A stretch of DNA of 64,000 bases from Lepidurus packardi. Lineage: Eukaryota > Arthropoda > Branchiopoda > Notostraca > Triopsidae. Location: positions 88,501-152,500 of the forward strand of contig JAKZAN010000003.1 in the NCBI GenBank assembly GCA_023053545.1, read 5' to 3'. The position numbers were made by a program, and so were the translations under genes. The notes below the pieces were generated by a model. That model was not told where the DNA came from. It ran no database searches and saw nothing but the letters and a program-made list of their open reading frames with translations. This document shows, piece after piece, positions 1 through 8,069 of the stretch; positions within the stretch are counted from its first letter, which is position 1; the number at the start of each line of letters is the position of its first letter.

Positions 1-1
1 T

Positions 2-193
2 TACCGTCAAGTGTTGTATGGTGAGCGCAGCGAGGTATATACTACCAATACCACTCTCCGCTCATTCAACCATCAAATTTATACTTATCAAACTCGTAAA
101 TTGTCATTGTCTGCTCTTGATGATAAACGTTTCTGGCTCCCAGATCTTGTTACCAGTCACGCTTACGGATATTGTAATGAAGATGATGAATAA
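2..193 (+). CDS. DNA polymerase B, C-terminal fragment (cut by window edge)
   Basis: The frame is open from the first complete codon of the window to a TAA at 191-193, about 63 residues. It reads as the extreme C-terminus of a Maverick/Polinton PolB: a TLRSFNHQIYT-like segment, a KLSLSALDDKR motif, then a TSHAYGY end. These match the usual leucine-rich strand, the DDKR block and the final glycine/tyrosine of this family. The protein replicates the element's linear genome by protein priming. The catalytic exonuclease and polymerase motifs must lie left of the window, so intactness cannot be judged. It is co-directional with the capsid cluster. The call rests on recalled family endings rather than on a domain search. 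Confidence 0.7.
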   Translation, partial: YRQVLYGERSEVYTTNTTLRSFNHQIYTYQTRKLSLSALDDKRFWLPDLVTSHAYGYCNEDDE

Positions 194-256
194 AGTTTAA
201 ATTGTGTCTATAACCCATGTCTAGTTTAGTTGTCACTCAACCTTTGAAGCTGCAAG

Positions 257-400
257 ATGGTTCATGATAAAAGATTTGGGAAGAAATGGCGCACTCGCTG
301 TCGACAGGTTGCCACGCAAACCCTTCAAACTCTAGCTGAATGGTTGTCGATTATGACGCGTCTTATTTTAGCCTTTAAAGCGCGATCTTCGAGTGGGTAA
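257..400 (+). CDS. small basic protein, 47 aa, Maverick-associated
   Basis: The ATG at 257 opens a 47-codon frame ending in TAA at 398-400. The product is strongly basic (KKWRTRCR near the N-terminus, KARSSSG at the end) with a central hydrophobic/amphipathic stretch. It fills the gap between the PolB end and the next gene on the same strand, in an element where genes are packed nearly end to end. Its size and charge resemble small DNA-binding or membrane-active core peptides of adenovirus-like virions, but no specific family is recognised. A chance ORF cannot be excluded at this length. Confidence 0.4.
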   Translation: MVHDKRFGKKWRTRCRQVATQTLQTLAEWLSIMTRLILAFKARSSSG

Positions 401-446
401 ACCTTTAGTCGCACACTGGCTTTAGAGGTAAACAGACAACGAGAGG

Positions 447-824
447 ATGTGTCTTAAACAGGTGAAGAAATACAAACCTTATTTGAAAACTTTATGTCGC
501 TGTCAGCCCAAACTCCGTCAAATTATCCTTCAGAACGCTGACCGACCCCTTATTAACGTTATTTGCGAAATCATCTTGAATTTAGTCAAGGGTGTTATCC
601 CTCTTCAGGAAAAAGAGAAACAAAAGCTACGTCGTTTCAAGTCTATTCTTCGAGATTTGGCTCAATCCAAACAGAGTTTCCGCTATCGTCATAAACGAAT
701 AGTACAGAAGGGTGGAGGATTTATTTTAAACGTACTTAACCCCGCTTTAGCTTTTTTACGTCGCCATGGCCAAAGCAGCGCGTCCCATGCGGTTAGTGCC
801 GCTAGACATAGCCAACAAAATTGA
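447..824 (+). CDS. small basic Maverick protein with VQKGGG motif, 125 aa
   Basis: This lysine/arginine-rich protein starts at ATG 447 and ends at TGA 822-824. Around residues 50-90 it has a charged helix (KEKQKLRRFKSILRDLA) followed by a basic stretch and IVQKGGGFI, then a hydrophobic NVLNPALAFL. The 'charged helix, basic patch, VQ-GG-F, hydrophobic tail' pattern is, to my recollection, shared by small proteins encoded next to F54H12.2-type capsids in invertebrate elements, and it resembles membrane-active adenoviral core or cement peptides. Function is unknown. The last 59 bases overlap the next gene in another frame, typical of compact viral genomes. Confidence 0.65.
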   Translation: MCLKQVKKYKPYLKTLCRCQPKLRQIILQNADRPLINVICEIILNLVKGVIPLQEKEKQKLRRFKSILRDLAQSKQSFRYRHKRIVQKGGGFILNVLNPALAFLRRHGQSSASHAVSAARHSQQN

Positions 825-1626
825 TCAAGTTTTGCATCGGGAATCGCAGTCTGCCATAAAACCGCCCCCCAGTTTCAAACTAACAGAATTTTATCGGGCG
901 GAAGAGGAAATGCGGAATATTCTCAATAATCCTGAATTAAGCATTGAGAATAAGTTGCACCTGTTTGAAAAAACGTTTCAACGCTACAAGGCTGCTCACC
1001 CAGGTCATGAGAGGGCTGCATCGTCAACACATGTTTCTTTACCCTCTGTTCCCACGGTTCCATCTTTAAAACATGAGGGTGTTGAGAGTGATTTAACACC
1101 CACACGTGTAAACCACACTCGCAGCTTTTCACCACAACCTTTTCAAACACCAATTAATAACATTTCTAAACCCGACATGTATGACAGTCCATTGCAGTCA
1201 AGTGTTGAAGAGACCCCCAGCGTTACCCAATTTATGGTTAAAGTGGACGACCAATATCGTGAGAAAGCGTTGACAGCTAGCGAGTATCTTACAAAACCTG
1301 AATATGCACACATAATTACAGTTAATCCTGACAGTACTCTAAAACTATATGGGGAAACTATAGAAAACAGCCATGTGTCAGATTACATGAGAGATCTCTT
1401 TTCACACAGCAAGGGTCGCTTTTTACCTCGAATGGATGATTTTTCACGCGCGTTAGCTGATATTAATTTTCCCACCCAGCTTATTGTTAAAGAGAAACGG
1501 CTAAAAGAGATTGAACGTTTGAAACTGCTCCATTCGCGCGGTATCACTCCACCCAGCCCTAGAGTCACCCGATCGTATAAACGCGCTCGAGCTGGATCAA
1601 GTCCTCAGTGGCAAAATTTAGCTTGA
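766..1626 (+). CDS. uncharacterised Maverick protein, 286 aa
   Basis: The frame runs from ATG 766 to TGA 1624-1626, just ahead of the integrase ATG at 1628. The N-terminus is short and basic. Residues of roughly 40-90 form a predicted helical segment (YRAEEEMRNIL, then IENKLHLFEKTFQRYKAA). The middle is a serine/proline/threonine-rich, probably disordered linker. A second folded-looking block follows (ALTASEYLTKPEYAHI, SDYMRDLFSH), and the tail is basic with a TPPSPRVTRSYKRARA segment that looks like a nuclear-localisation or DNA-binding tail. Proteins of this layout sit beside the integrase in related invertebrate elements, but I know of no assigned role. A virion or replication accessory function is inferred only from position. 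Confidence 0.7.
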   Translation: MAKAARPMRLVPLDIANKIDQVLHRESQSAIKPPPSFKLTEFYRAEEEMRNILNNPELSIENKLHLFEKTFQRYKAAHPGHERAASSTHVSLPSVPTVPSLKHEGVESDLTPTRVNHTRSFSPQPFQTPINNISKPDMYDSPLQSSVEETPSVTQFMVKVDDQYREKALTASEYLTKPEYAHIITVNPDSTLKLYGETIENSHVSDYMRDLFSHSKGRFLPRMDDFSRALADINFPTQLIVKEKRLKEIERLKLLHSRGITPPSPRVTRSYKRARAGSSPQWQNLA

Positions 1627-1627
1627 A

Positions 1628-2836
1628 ATGGTAGAAAAGACATGGCTTACTCGAGACGATTGGCATCAACTCTATACGGATCCTTCGTCTTTGGGTGCTT
1701 ATGGTGGTTTACAACGTTTGTTGCGTTACGCCAAACAGCAATACCCGAAAGCCACTAATATTAACCTTGCCACCGCCCGTCAAGCTTTGAGCTATCTTAA
1801 TAGTTATACTCTACATCGGAACAATCCTCGTCGCTTTCCACGTCGATATGTAATCACTTCTACGCTTCATGATCTTTGGCAGGCTGATTTGGTTGATGTA
1901 CAACGCTGGAGTCGAATGAATAATGGAATGAACTTTCTTTTTACTATTATTGATGTTCATAGTCGTTATCTCTGGGTCTATCCTATCCCCAACAAGACTG
2001 GACCTACTGTACTCGCAACCTTACAACAACATATTACAAACACAAGATTAATACCCAAACATTTCAACACGGATCAGGGTACAGAATTTCTCAATCACGC
2101 GTTCCAAAAATATCTTAAAGACGTAGGTGTCAAATTTTATCTAACTCGGACTCAAGAAACTAAAGCACCGATTGTGGAACGAGTCCATCGCACCCTCCTA
2201 GAGCGAATCTCGCGTTACATGACTCAACATCATACCGAACGTTTCATAGATGTGTTGCCACAATTAGTGGATAACTACAATCGGAGTTACCATCGAACCA
2301 TTGGTCGGGCTCCTGTGGAAGTCACCGTGGAAAACCAAGATGAGGTAGCTCGACATATTCATAAGATGCGCAGTGCAGCTGTTAAAACTCGTCAGCCCAC
2401 CTTCAGTGTAGGTGATTACGTACGGATTAAAAACGATACAAAACCATTTTTTAATAAAGGCTATATTGTTCAAAACACATACGAGATATACAAGATTGAA
2501 ACGGTGAATCTTACTCAACCTGTAACTTACAATTTAGTTGATCTCCAAAATGAAGATATTATTGGTCAATTTTACGGTATTGAATTAACCCATGTGGCGC
2601 CACCTAACTTTAAAGCTTTGTACCCCATCGAAAAAGTGCTCAAACAACGTCGCAACTCGGTGGGTGAGACCGAGTACTATATAACATGGAAAGGTTGGCC
2701 AACCGAGTTCAATACTTGGGTAAACGCTCGAGAGTTAACACCTTTCTGGCAAGACTTTGTCCGCACACGGAAGACTTTAAAACCTCCCAGCAATCTGTAT
2801 TCGGGTCGCATGCGATCTAGTCGACAGTCACCATGA
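1628..2836 (+). CDS. retroviral-type integrase with C-terminal chromodomain
   Basis: This is a 402-residue DDE integrase of the Maverick/Polinton type, like C. elegans F54H12.3. The rve catalytic core has D87 in WQADLVDV, D149 in FNTDQGTEF and E184 in APIVERVHRT; the 34-residue gap between the second D and E is normal for the family. After the core comes an SH3-like basic stretch, then a chromodomain near residues 335-380 with YYITWKGW and FNTWV, the aromatic cage pattern. It would insert the linear element DNA into the host genome, with the chromodomain steering it to marked chromatin. The gene starts 2 bases after the previous stop and overlaps the next gene by ATGA at 2833-2836. No internal break is visible and all catalytic residues are present. 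Confidence 0.92.
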   Translation: MVEKTWLTRDDWHQLYTDPSSLGAYGGLQRLLRYAKQQYPKATNINLATARQALSYLNSYTLHRNNPRRFPRRYVITSTLHDLWQADLVDVQRWSRMNNGMNFLFTIIDVHSRYLWVYPIPNKTGPTVLATLQQHITNTRLIPKHFNTDQGTEFLNHAFQKYLKDVGVKFYLTRTQETKAPIVERVHRTLLERISRYMTQHHTERFIDVLPQLVDNYNRSYHRTIGRAPVEVTVENQDEVARHIHKMRSAAVKTRQPTFSVGDYVRIKNDTKPFFNKGYIVQNTYEIYKIETVNLTQPVTYNLVDLQNEDIIGQFYGIELTHVAPPNFKALYPIEKVLKQRRNSVGETEYYITWKGWPTEFNTWVNARELTPFWQDFVRTRKTLKPPSNLYSGRMRSSRQSP

Positions 2837-3702
2837 CCCACAATGAAAAGTATATCACGTTACCTTCTAACTCATCCATGTCGCATTATCCTCATAATAC
2901 TATGAGTAATTATCGAACTCTATTGTGTGAACCAATACATGTCCCTGTAGATGAGTATGAGGTGGCTTTGGTGGAATTTCTATTTGTGAACAGTATGCAT
3001 ACTTTAAGCGAAGAAGAGAATTTTATGATTGCACACAGTGAAATCAAATCTAAAAAACAGACTGATGGTTTAACCAAAGAAGTAGTAGAAATTTCATCGA
3101 AGGAAGAGCTAACTAAAATCAATTTACACAATTTGGAAGTGTACGATTCTATAGATCGGTTGGTGAGCGATCTCAACAGTGGTCTTGACCGTATGTTTCC
3201 GACTCTATCGGATAAATCTCGGAGAGTCGAATTTGTTTACCGTGACAAAAAGAAAACAGTGAGCTTGAAACTACCCCCGAGTTCCGATTTGGAAGCTTGC
3301 GAAATTATTTTACCGGCACGGGTTAAAGCTATCTTAGGGTTCATGGATCAGGACAAATTACGGGTGGTCAAAGGTCGTGGGGAATGTAATTCGAGTCTAA
3401 CACCAGATCTGAAAAGTGGTGCTCACAATTTATACGTTTATTGTGATATTATCCAATCGAGTTTCGTGGGGGATACCAGCGCTCCTCTTTTACGCACCAT
3501 CCCTCTTTCCACCGAAATGAGAGAGGGTGACCTAGTCTCAGTTAGTTTTAATCACAATTACTATATCCCCCTTAGTCGAGGTTACATTGATACAATTCAC
3601 ATCTATATTAAGACAGGTACTGGTCTACCTGTTTTATTCCAAGCTGGGACAGTGTCGGCTATACTACATCTACAACGAGTTCGCTCTCATGGCGCCTTTT
3701 AA
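2833..3702 (+). CDS. penton-like minor capsid protein (single jelly-roll)
   Basis: A 289-aa protein starting in the ATGA overlap with the integrase. The C-terminal half carries the pattern I associate with Maverick/adintovirus pentons: LYVYCDIIQSSFVGDTSAPL, then LLRTIPL, NYYIPLSRGYIDTIHIYI, GLPVLFQAG and a final hydrophobic strand. The N-terminus (ITLPSNSSM, MSNYRTLLCEPI, YEVALVEFLF) fits the opening strands of the same fold. It should form the pentameric vertex protein. Between lies a charged, less conserved region of about 60-150. It overlaps the downstream minor protein by 14 bases. Intact; catalysis is not expected, so function rests on fold resemblance and position next to the hexon-like protein. 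Confidence 0.75.
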   Translation: MTHNEKYITLPSNSSMSHYPHNTMSNYRTLLCEPIHVPVDEYEVALVEFLFVNSMHTLSEEENFMIAHSEIKSKKQTDGLTKEVVEISSKEELTKINLHNLEVYDSIDRLVSDLNSGLDRMFPTLSDKSRRVEFVYRDKKKTVSLKLPPSSDLEACEIILPARVKAILGFMDQDKLRVVKGRGECNSSLTPDLKSGAHNLYVYCDIIQSSFVGDTSAPLLRTIPLSTEMREGDLVSVSFNHNYYIPLSRGYIDTIHIYIKTGTGLPVLFQAGTVSAILHLQRVRSHGAF

Positions 3703-4252
3703 GGGATGTTTATCGGTTGAATGTTATATGAAGGCGTTAAACCCACAACAGCGAGGTGGTGGAGGTGAAACTTTTTATCGAGGCAACCACCGTCAACGTG
3801 GTTATGGATTTTTCTCGCGCTACATAATACCAATTTTCCGTGGATTAGTAGCACCCTCGCTCAGACATCTAGTTAGAAACGTGGCTCGTGATGTCTCATC
3901 GGGTAAGAAATTGACAGACACCATGAAAACTCGAGGTATGGAAAGTTTACAACAAATGGGTCAAGAAATTTTGCAACGCAACACCAACGATGCAAAAGCT
4001 CAAGTTGGACAAGGGTTCATTCAATTCTTAAACAAAACTCCTCTTCAACGACAGCTCAGTATGTCTAGCACCACAGTTGTGAAAACACCTCGTCGCCGTC
4101 GTCGTCGTCCTCGTCGAAAATTAGCGGGTGCTGTGGCACCTTATCAAACAGGTAGCGGACGTAAACGTAAATCTTCAGCAGTCAAACGTAAAAAACCTTG
4201 TGTCAAGAAGCGCTCAATTAAACGAAAAACAGCCGCCGATATATTCGGTTAG
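3689..4252 (+). CDS. basic glycine-rich minor virion protein, 187 aa
   Basis: The start chosen is ATG 3689, 14 bases inside the preceding gene; ATG 3728 is an alternative. The N-terminus is Gly/Arg rich (QQRGGGGETFYRG, RQRGYGFFSRY), followed by an amphipathic hydrophobic helix (IIPIFRGLVAPSLRHLV) and a helical middle. The C-terminus is a long polybasic tail with TPRRRRRRPRRK and KRKSSAVKRKK blocks. This organisation resembles the minor capsid/core proteins that lie beside F54H12.2-type capsids and recalls adenovirus pVI/pVII: an amphipathic helix to disturb membranes and a basic tail to bind DNA. It ends at TAG 4250-4252, immediately before the hexon-like ATG at 4253. Specific family assignment is inference. 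Confidence 0.65.
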   Translation: MAPFKGCLSVECYMKALNPQQRGGGGETFYRGNHRQRGYGFFSRYIIPIFRGLVAPSLRHLVRNVARDVSSGKKLTDTMKTRGMESLQQMGQEILQRNTNDAKAQVGQGFIQFLNKTPLQRQLSMSSTTVVKTPRRRRRRPRRKLAGAVAPYQTGSGRKRKSSAVKRKKPCVKKRSIKRKTAADIFG

Positions 4253-5545
4253 ATGGACACCATCCGCGAGGGTAGCACACCTTTCATTTCAGACAAACTA
4301 GACTTGTTGAGTATTCCTCATACTGAAGCTGGTATTAGTCAATCTAAAGATTTTATTGTTCAAACTCGCGCGTCATCCAAAGACAATGTAGCTCCTATAG
4401 AATTTAATTTTTCCACCCACTCCAACCAATTTTTGGATCTGGAACGTCCCCAGCTTTACGCGCAAGTTAAAATTGTACGCAGCGACGGGGTTAATATTAC
4501 AGATTCAGATTCTGTTTTTCCAGTCAACAATCTGCTTCATTCGCTCTTTAGTCAAGTTGATCTGTATCTCAACGATACGCTTGTCACTTCTTCAGGGCAA
4601 AATTACGGTTACAAAAGTTTTTTAAATTGTTTGCTACGCCATGGTGAAGAATATCACCGAAGTTTTGGTACTGCTGCTCTCTACGTCAAAGATGAAAATG
4701 CTGACGTTATAGAAACCAGTAGTTCGTCTCTTTTGCGTAAAACTTTCACAGAAAAATCTAAATTAGTGGAACTTATGGGCGTCTTGAATGTGGATTTATT
4801 CCAATGTCCCAAACTGTTGCTGCCCGATGTAAGCTGCGTCTTACGGTTACATCGACAAGCTGATAGTTTCTTGATTAGCCACAATGCGTTACCTGCAACA
4901 CAGACTTATTCCTACAAAGTTGTTATCGAAAAAGCTCAAATGGTGTTGCGAGTTCATACTCTCAATTCTGAATATCGCTTAGGATTGGAGAAAATGTTGT
5001 TGGGGGGTAATGTAGCCAAATATCCTTTTCTTAAAACTGACGTTCGCTCTTTTACCATACCTGCTGGCACCATGCAAAAAACTGTGGAAGATTCCTACCT
5101 GCGTCGCATTCCTCGACGGATAGTTATCGGTTTCTTGCCTACTAAAGCTTTCATGGGTGATTGGCTCAGCAATCCTTACCTGTTTCAACATCATAATGTA
5201 TCTACCATAAGCGTGTCCCTCAACAATGAAGAAGTTCCTTTTCCAAGTATTCCTGTTGGTTCTGATGAATACCTGTTGGGTTATTACTCGCTTTTAGATT
5301 GTTACAATCTAGTGAACTCAGAGGTTGGACTATCATTTGAACGTGAACTTTACCAACAGTACTATCGTCTTTACGGTTTTCAAATTATTCCCGTCACCGA
5401 AGGTTTTGGAATGTTGAAAGAGGGGAATTTGAAAATAGATGTTCGCTTTTCTAAAGCAGTAGTCGATTCTTTAACTATGATTGTTTTTAGCGAAACAGAT
5501 TCTTTGTTGCAAATTGATAGTGCTCGTCAAATTCTTGTCGAATGA
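4253..5545 (+). CDS. hexon-like major capsid protein (double jelly-roll)
   Basis: A 430-residue protein that I recognise as the F54H12.2-like capsid protein of Mavericks/adintoviruses. Features include FNFSTHSNQFLDLERPQLY near residues 45-65, the strand pair VFPVNNLLHSLFSQVDLYLND with NYGYKSFLNCLL near 85-125, and a C-terminal half with RRIPRRIVIGFLP, FQHHNVSTISVSLN and a late aromatic FERELYQQYYRLYGFQIIP. These are the landmarks of the double jelly-roll fold that builds the icosahedral shell. It directly abuts the minor virion gene upstream, with no spacer. It is unbroken and of normal length for the family. No transmembrane segment is seen, as expected. Confidence 0.82.
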   Translation: MDTIREGSTPFISDKLDLLSIPHTEAGISQSKDFIVQTRASSKDNVAPIEFNFSTHSNQFLDLERPQLYAQVKIVRSDGVNITDSDSVFPVNNLLHSLFSQVDLYLNDTLVTSSGQNYGYKSFLNCLLRHGEEYHRSFGTAALYVKDENADVIETSSSSLLRKTFTEKSKLVELMGVLNVDLFQCPKLLLPDVSCVLRLHRQADSFLISHNALPATQTYSYKVVIEKAQMVLRVHTLNSEYRLGLEKMLLGGNVAKYPFLKTDVRSFTIPAGTMQKTVEDSYLRRIPRRIVIGFLPTKAFMGDWLSNPYLFQHHNVSTISVSLNNEEVPFPSIPVGSDEYLLGYYSLLDCYNLVNSEVGLSFERELYQQYYRLYGFQIIPVTEGFGMLKEGNLKIDVRFSKAVVDSLTMIVFSETDSLLQIDSARQILVE

Positions 5546-5653
5546 GTTGATTAGTTATGTTTTCATGGTTCAAATGTTTGTTGACAGTGAACCTTTGAAT
5601 CATCAATACACACCAAACCTTTGAAGGGGATAAAAGTCTTGATTTATTTAGCT

Positions 5654-6214
5654 ATGAATACTAGCCAGCTTTATCATATCTTGCGTCATGACCCTGTTAT
5701 TCAAAAACGTGGTTTTGAAACTTGGGTTATTCCTCGCGACCATCTTACTCGTCTCAAGTCCAACTCTGGGAAACCTTTACTTGTTATTTGCAACACTCAC
5801 CCTCATCAACATGAAGGTGTTCATTGGCTTTTAATTTATGTTCCGGCTATTGTCACCCCGCTGCAACCAGTTGAATTTTTCGATAGTTTAGGTCAAAGCA
5901 TCCATAGCTACCATCCGGACTTTGCCACATGGTGTGGTTCGCACCTCTGGCAAAACCATCCTTTAACCCTTCAACATCCTACATCGCGCGCTTGTGGACA
6001 ATGGTGTCTTTATGTGGCTTTACAGCGAGCTCGAAATCATTCTTTGAAAAATATTCTAATTCCTTTTCGTTGCAATAGCGGTAAAACTCGACTTTTACAA
6101 CAAGATCGCTGGGTTGAAAAGCAAATTCAACAAAGATATGGATTACAATTGAAACCCCTACGAATTGTGTGTACTGACCAAACCTGTCGAGCTTTGTATG
6201 ATGATGATGAATAA
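5654..6214 (+). CDS. adenain-like cysteine protease (maturation protease)
   Basis: This 186-aa protein starts at ATG 5654 and belongs to the adenovirus protease (C5) group used by Mavericks to process capsid proteins. The catalytic set is visible: H57 in GVHWLL, an acidic residue D77 in FFDSLG where adenain has Glu, Q107, and C114 in RACGQWC. The seven-residue spacing from Q to C equals that of adenain Q115 and C122. A further in-frame TTG start at 5621 would add 11 residues, but the ATG is preferred because it begins right at the conserved MNTSQLYHIL helix. It lies about 108 bases after the hexon-like gene and is the last + strand gene of the cluster. Intact. Confidence 0.85.
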   Translation: MNTSQLYHILRHDPVIQKRGFETWVIPRDHLTRLKSNSGKPLLVICNTHPHQHEGVHWLLIYVPAIVTPLQPVEFFDSLGQSIHSYHPDFATWCGSHLWQNHPLTLQHPTSRACGQWCLYVALQRARNHSLKNILIPFRCNSGKTRLLQQDRWVEKQIQQRYGLQLKPLRIVCTDQTCRALYDDDE

Positions 6215-6300
6215 TACAAACAAATTTCAATACAAATAGTGTATTTCTGACAATGTCAAACAATACAGATGGTGTATCTCTATGTTATTAGAGACATTTA

Positions 6301-6470
6301 TGTTGTCGACTAATCTCAAATAGACTACAGCCAAGTCTTCAGTCATTCTTATGCTCTAGCAGAGTTTATTGAACCATCGTGTTGATCTGTGTTGGTTCCA
6401 CTGGTTTCATAAATGGGAGACGTGCTGGTGATAGCCTTGAGTTTGTCAAACACTGGTTGGAATGAGTGTG
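6301..6470 (+). repeat. direct repeat, copy 1 (about 170 bp)
   Basis: The segment starting TGTTGTCGACTAATCTC is repeated at 6698-6869 with very few changes. It carries the 3' ends and poly(A) signals of the two minus-strand ORFs. Confidence 0.9.
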
Positions 6471-6743
6471 TGTCTCAATGGGTTGTTGAAGTCCTTGTGA
6501 GAGAATTTCAAACGAGGGATCGCCCCATGTTAAAACTCGATATTTTCGGATTGAGCGGGCTAGATGATTGAAGAAAACACCCATCGTGTCAAAGGACCAG
6601 TCTTGATCATGGTCATTTCCCCATGTGAAATGTTGGTAGTAAAAATTGTTTCGAGATAATTTGGAATTAATAAAACATGTGGTTAACTCCACAGGGCTGT
6701 TGTCGACTAATCTCAAATAGACTACAGCCAAGTCTTCAGTCAT
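6366..6743 (-). CDS. hypothetical minus-strand protein, 125 aa
   Basis: This ORF runs on the minus strand from ATG at 6743 to TAA at 6366, convergent with the protease gene. It reads like a folded protein (LAVVYLRLVDNSPVEL, NNFYYQHFTWGNDHDQDW, MGVFFNHLARSIRKYRVL). Its TAA stop lies within an AATAAA polyadenylation signal on the same strand. The C-terminal 31 residues lie in a duplicated DNA segment and are shared with the next minus-strand ORF. No family recognised. It could be an accessory gene of the Maverick, which often carry genes on both strands. A chance ORF remains possible. Confidence 0.4.
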   Translation of the reverse strand: MTEDLAVVYLRLVDNSPVELTTCFINSKLSRNNFYYQHFTWGNDHDQDWSFDTMGVFFNHLARSIRKYRVLTWGDPSFEILSQGLQQPIETHTHSNQCLTNSRLSPARLPFMKPVEPTQINTMVQ

Positions 6744-6869
6744 TCTTATGCTCTAGCAGAGTTTATTGAACCATCGTGTTGATCTGTGTTGCTTCCACTG
6801 GTTTCATAAATGGGAGACGTGCTGGTGATAGCCTTGAGTTTGTCAAACACCCTGGTTGGAATGTGTGTG
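6698..6869 (+). repeat. direct repeat, copy 2 (about 170 bp)
   Basis: Second copy of the 6301-6470 segment, offset by 397 bases; differences are a G/C change in the GTTGGTTCC/GTTGCTTCC stretch and a small insertion near the end. Confidence 0.9.
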
Positions 6870-7122
6870 TGGGTGTGTGGTTGCGAGAATTGGGGATTTT
6901 GAAACTGTTCAGTCTAAGGGTTGCACAGATGTCAAAGAGGGGGTTGTCAAGCGCGCTCATCTGAGGAATCATACCGATGGAAGAGTGAGGATTGGCCAAC
7001 ACAGGAGCTTGAGGGGAGTGTGAGCTGACAAGCACCCTAGCCAGAGGGGCTGTGCAAACGCAAGAGTTGGTGTTATCAGTGTGTGTGCAACAGTTGATAG
7101 CCTGATGAGCATGATGGCACAC
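6763..7122 (-). CDS. hypothetical minus-strand ORF sharing its C-terminus with the neighbour
   Basis: Open for 119 codons from a GTG at 7122; no upstream ATG is visible, so the true start is uncertain and may be an internal ATG. The last 31 residues are nearly identical to those of the minus-strand ORF just to its left, because both end in copies of the same direct repeat, again with a TAA inside AATAAA. The N-terminal part is rich in Cys, His, Ser and Pro and matches nothing I know. It may be a duplicated 3' end joined to non-coding sequence. Confidence 0.25.
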   Translation of the reverse strand: MCHHAHQAINCCTHTDNTNSCVCTAPLARVLVSSHSPQAPVLANPHSSIGMIPQMSALDNPLFDICATLRLNSFKIPNSRNHTPTHTFQPGCLTNSRLSPARLPFMKPVEATQINTMVQ

Positions 7123-7224
7123 TCTCCAAAAAAAATCTTACAGTGTAGTGAAACCACCAACCATTATTTTGAATGAATTTGTAATTGTGTTTGTTGAAAG
7201 AAAATACATTTCGAAGGTTAAACT

Positions 7225-7490
7225 TACAAAAAGTGTCTTTAACTTAAATGTCTATCTCCGAAAAAGTGTCATTAACTTTAATGTCTATTTTTGAAAAAGT
7301 GTCTTTACTTAAATGTGTGTGTATTTTGTGAAAAAAGTGTCTTTAACTTAAATGATGAATCTCGAAAAGTGTCTTTAACTTTAATGTCTATTCCCGAAAA
7401 AGTGTCCTTAACTTTAATGGTAATCCTGAAAAAGTGTCTTTAACTTTAATGTCGAGTCCGAAAAAGTGTCTTTAACTTTAATGGTAATAA
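7225..7490 (+). repeat. short tandem repeat, about 8 units of 30-38 bp
   Basis: The core AAAAAGTGTCTTTAACTTTAATG recurs about eight times in head-to-tail order with variable 5-12 base linkers. No coding potential. It lies between the minus-strand ORFs and the GC-box repeats at the right end of the Maverick region. Confidence 0.85.
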
Positions 7491-7630
7491 AGTTTGTTTG
7501 CGGAGGACACTGTTGTCGACACGAGAGCTGCTCAATTGTGAGGACAGCGCCAACGTGAAAGTGGCGGAAACGCTAGAAACTAGGTGTTGTCAAACCATAC
7601 TGCGCAGGCGTCAGGGCGGGGACTAGGGGA

Positions 7631-7755
7631 GAAATGAAGGCATCCTATTGGTGCAGCCATGAAAGGGGCGGGGCTTGGGAGAAATGGAGGCTTCCTATTG
7701 GTGCAGCCATGAAAGGGGCGGGGCTTGGGAGAAATGGAGGCTTCCTATTGGTGCG
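7631..7755 (+). repeat. three 50-bp modules with GC box and inverted CCAAT
   Basis: Units begin at 7631, 7681 and 7731. Each complete unit holds CCTATTGGTG (an inverted CCAAT box) followed by GGGGCGGGGC (an Sp1-type GC box); the third unit degenerates after the CCAAT part. The pairing of these two classical promoter elements in a tandem array suggests a promoter or enhancer, but no transcript start can be read. A closely similar module occurs at 21243-21285. Confidence 0.75.
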
Positions 7756-8069
7756 GCAGTAATGGAGGTGGCAGTAATGGTGGTACCTATACTACTCAAA
7801 TAAAGACGCATTCATGTCTTAACATTATGAAACTTGGATTCATTCTTCACGCTATACAGATTGTCGTAGGTTTAGAGTCAAGTTCTAATCGAACTATTGC
7901 CTTGTGAAAAGCTAGTGTCTTTTAAAATTATATTTCTTTATCTGCACAAAATCCAAAGTAAGCATTGAAAGCAAAAACGCAATTGCATTAACAGAGTATA
8001 TTTATTCAGTGTTGTAGTTTCAGACTTGAAATTGTTCGATTTCCACGGGAAAAGAGAGCCAGTTGTTGC

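Larger units (their letters stand above)
1..7800 (+). mobile_element. Maverick/Polinton virus-like element, right part
   Basis: The window opens inside the C-terminus of a protein-primed type B DNA polymerase. It continues through a compact + strand cluster: small basic proteins, a retroviral-type integrase with chromodomain, penton-like and hexon-like capsid proteins, a basic minor virion protein and an adenovirus-type protease. Integrase plus PolB plus double-jelly-roll capsid plus adenain is the defining set of Mavericks/Polintons and adintoviruses. The neighbouring integrase and capsid recall the C. elegans F54H12.3/F54H12.2 pair. The packaging ATPase is not in view and may lie to the left. 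The right edge is set loosely at about 7.8 kb, where tandem repeats end; no terminal inverted repeat can be paired because the left end is outside the window. Confidence 0.8.
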
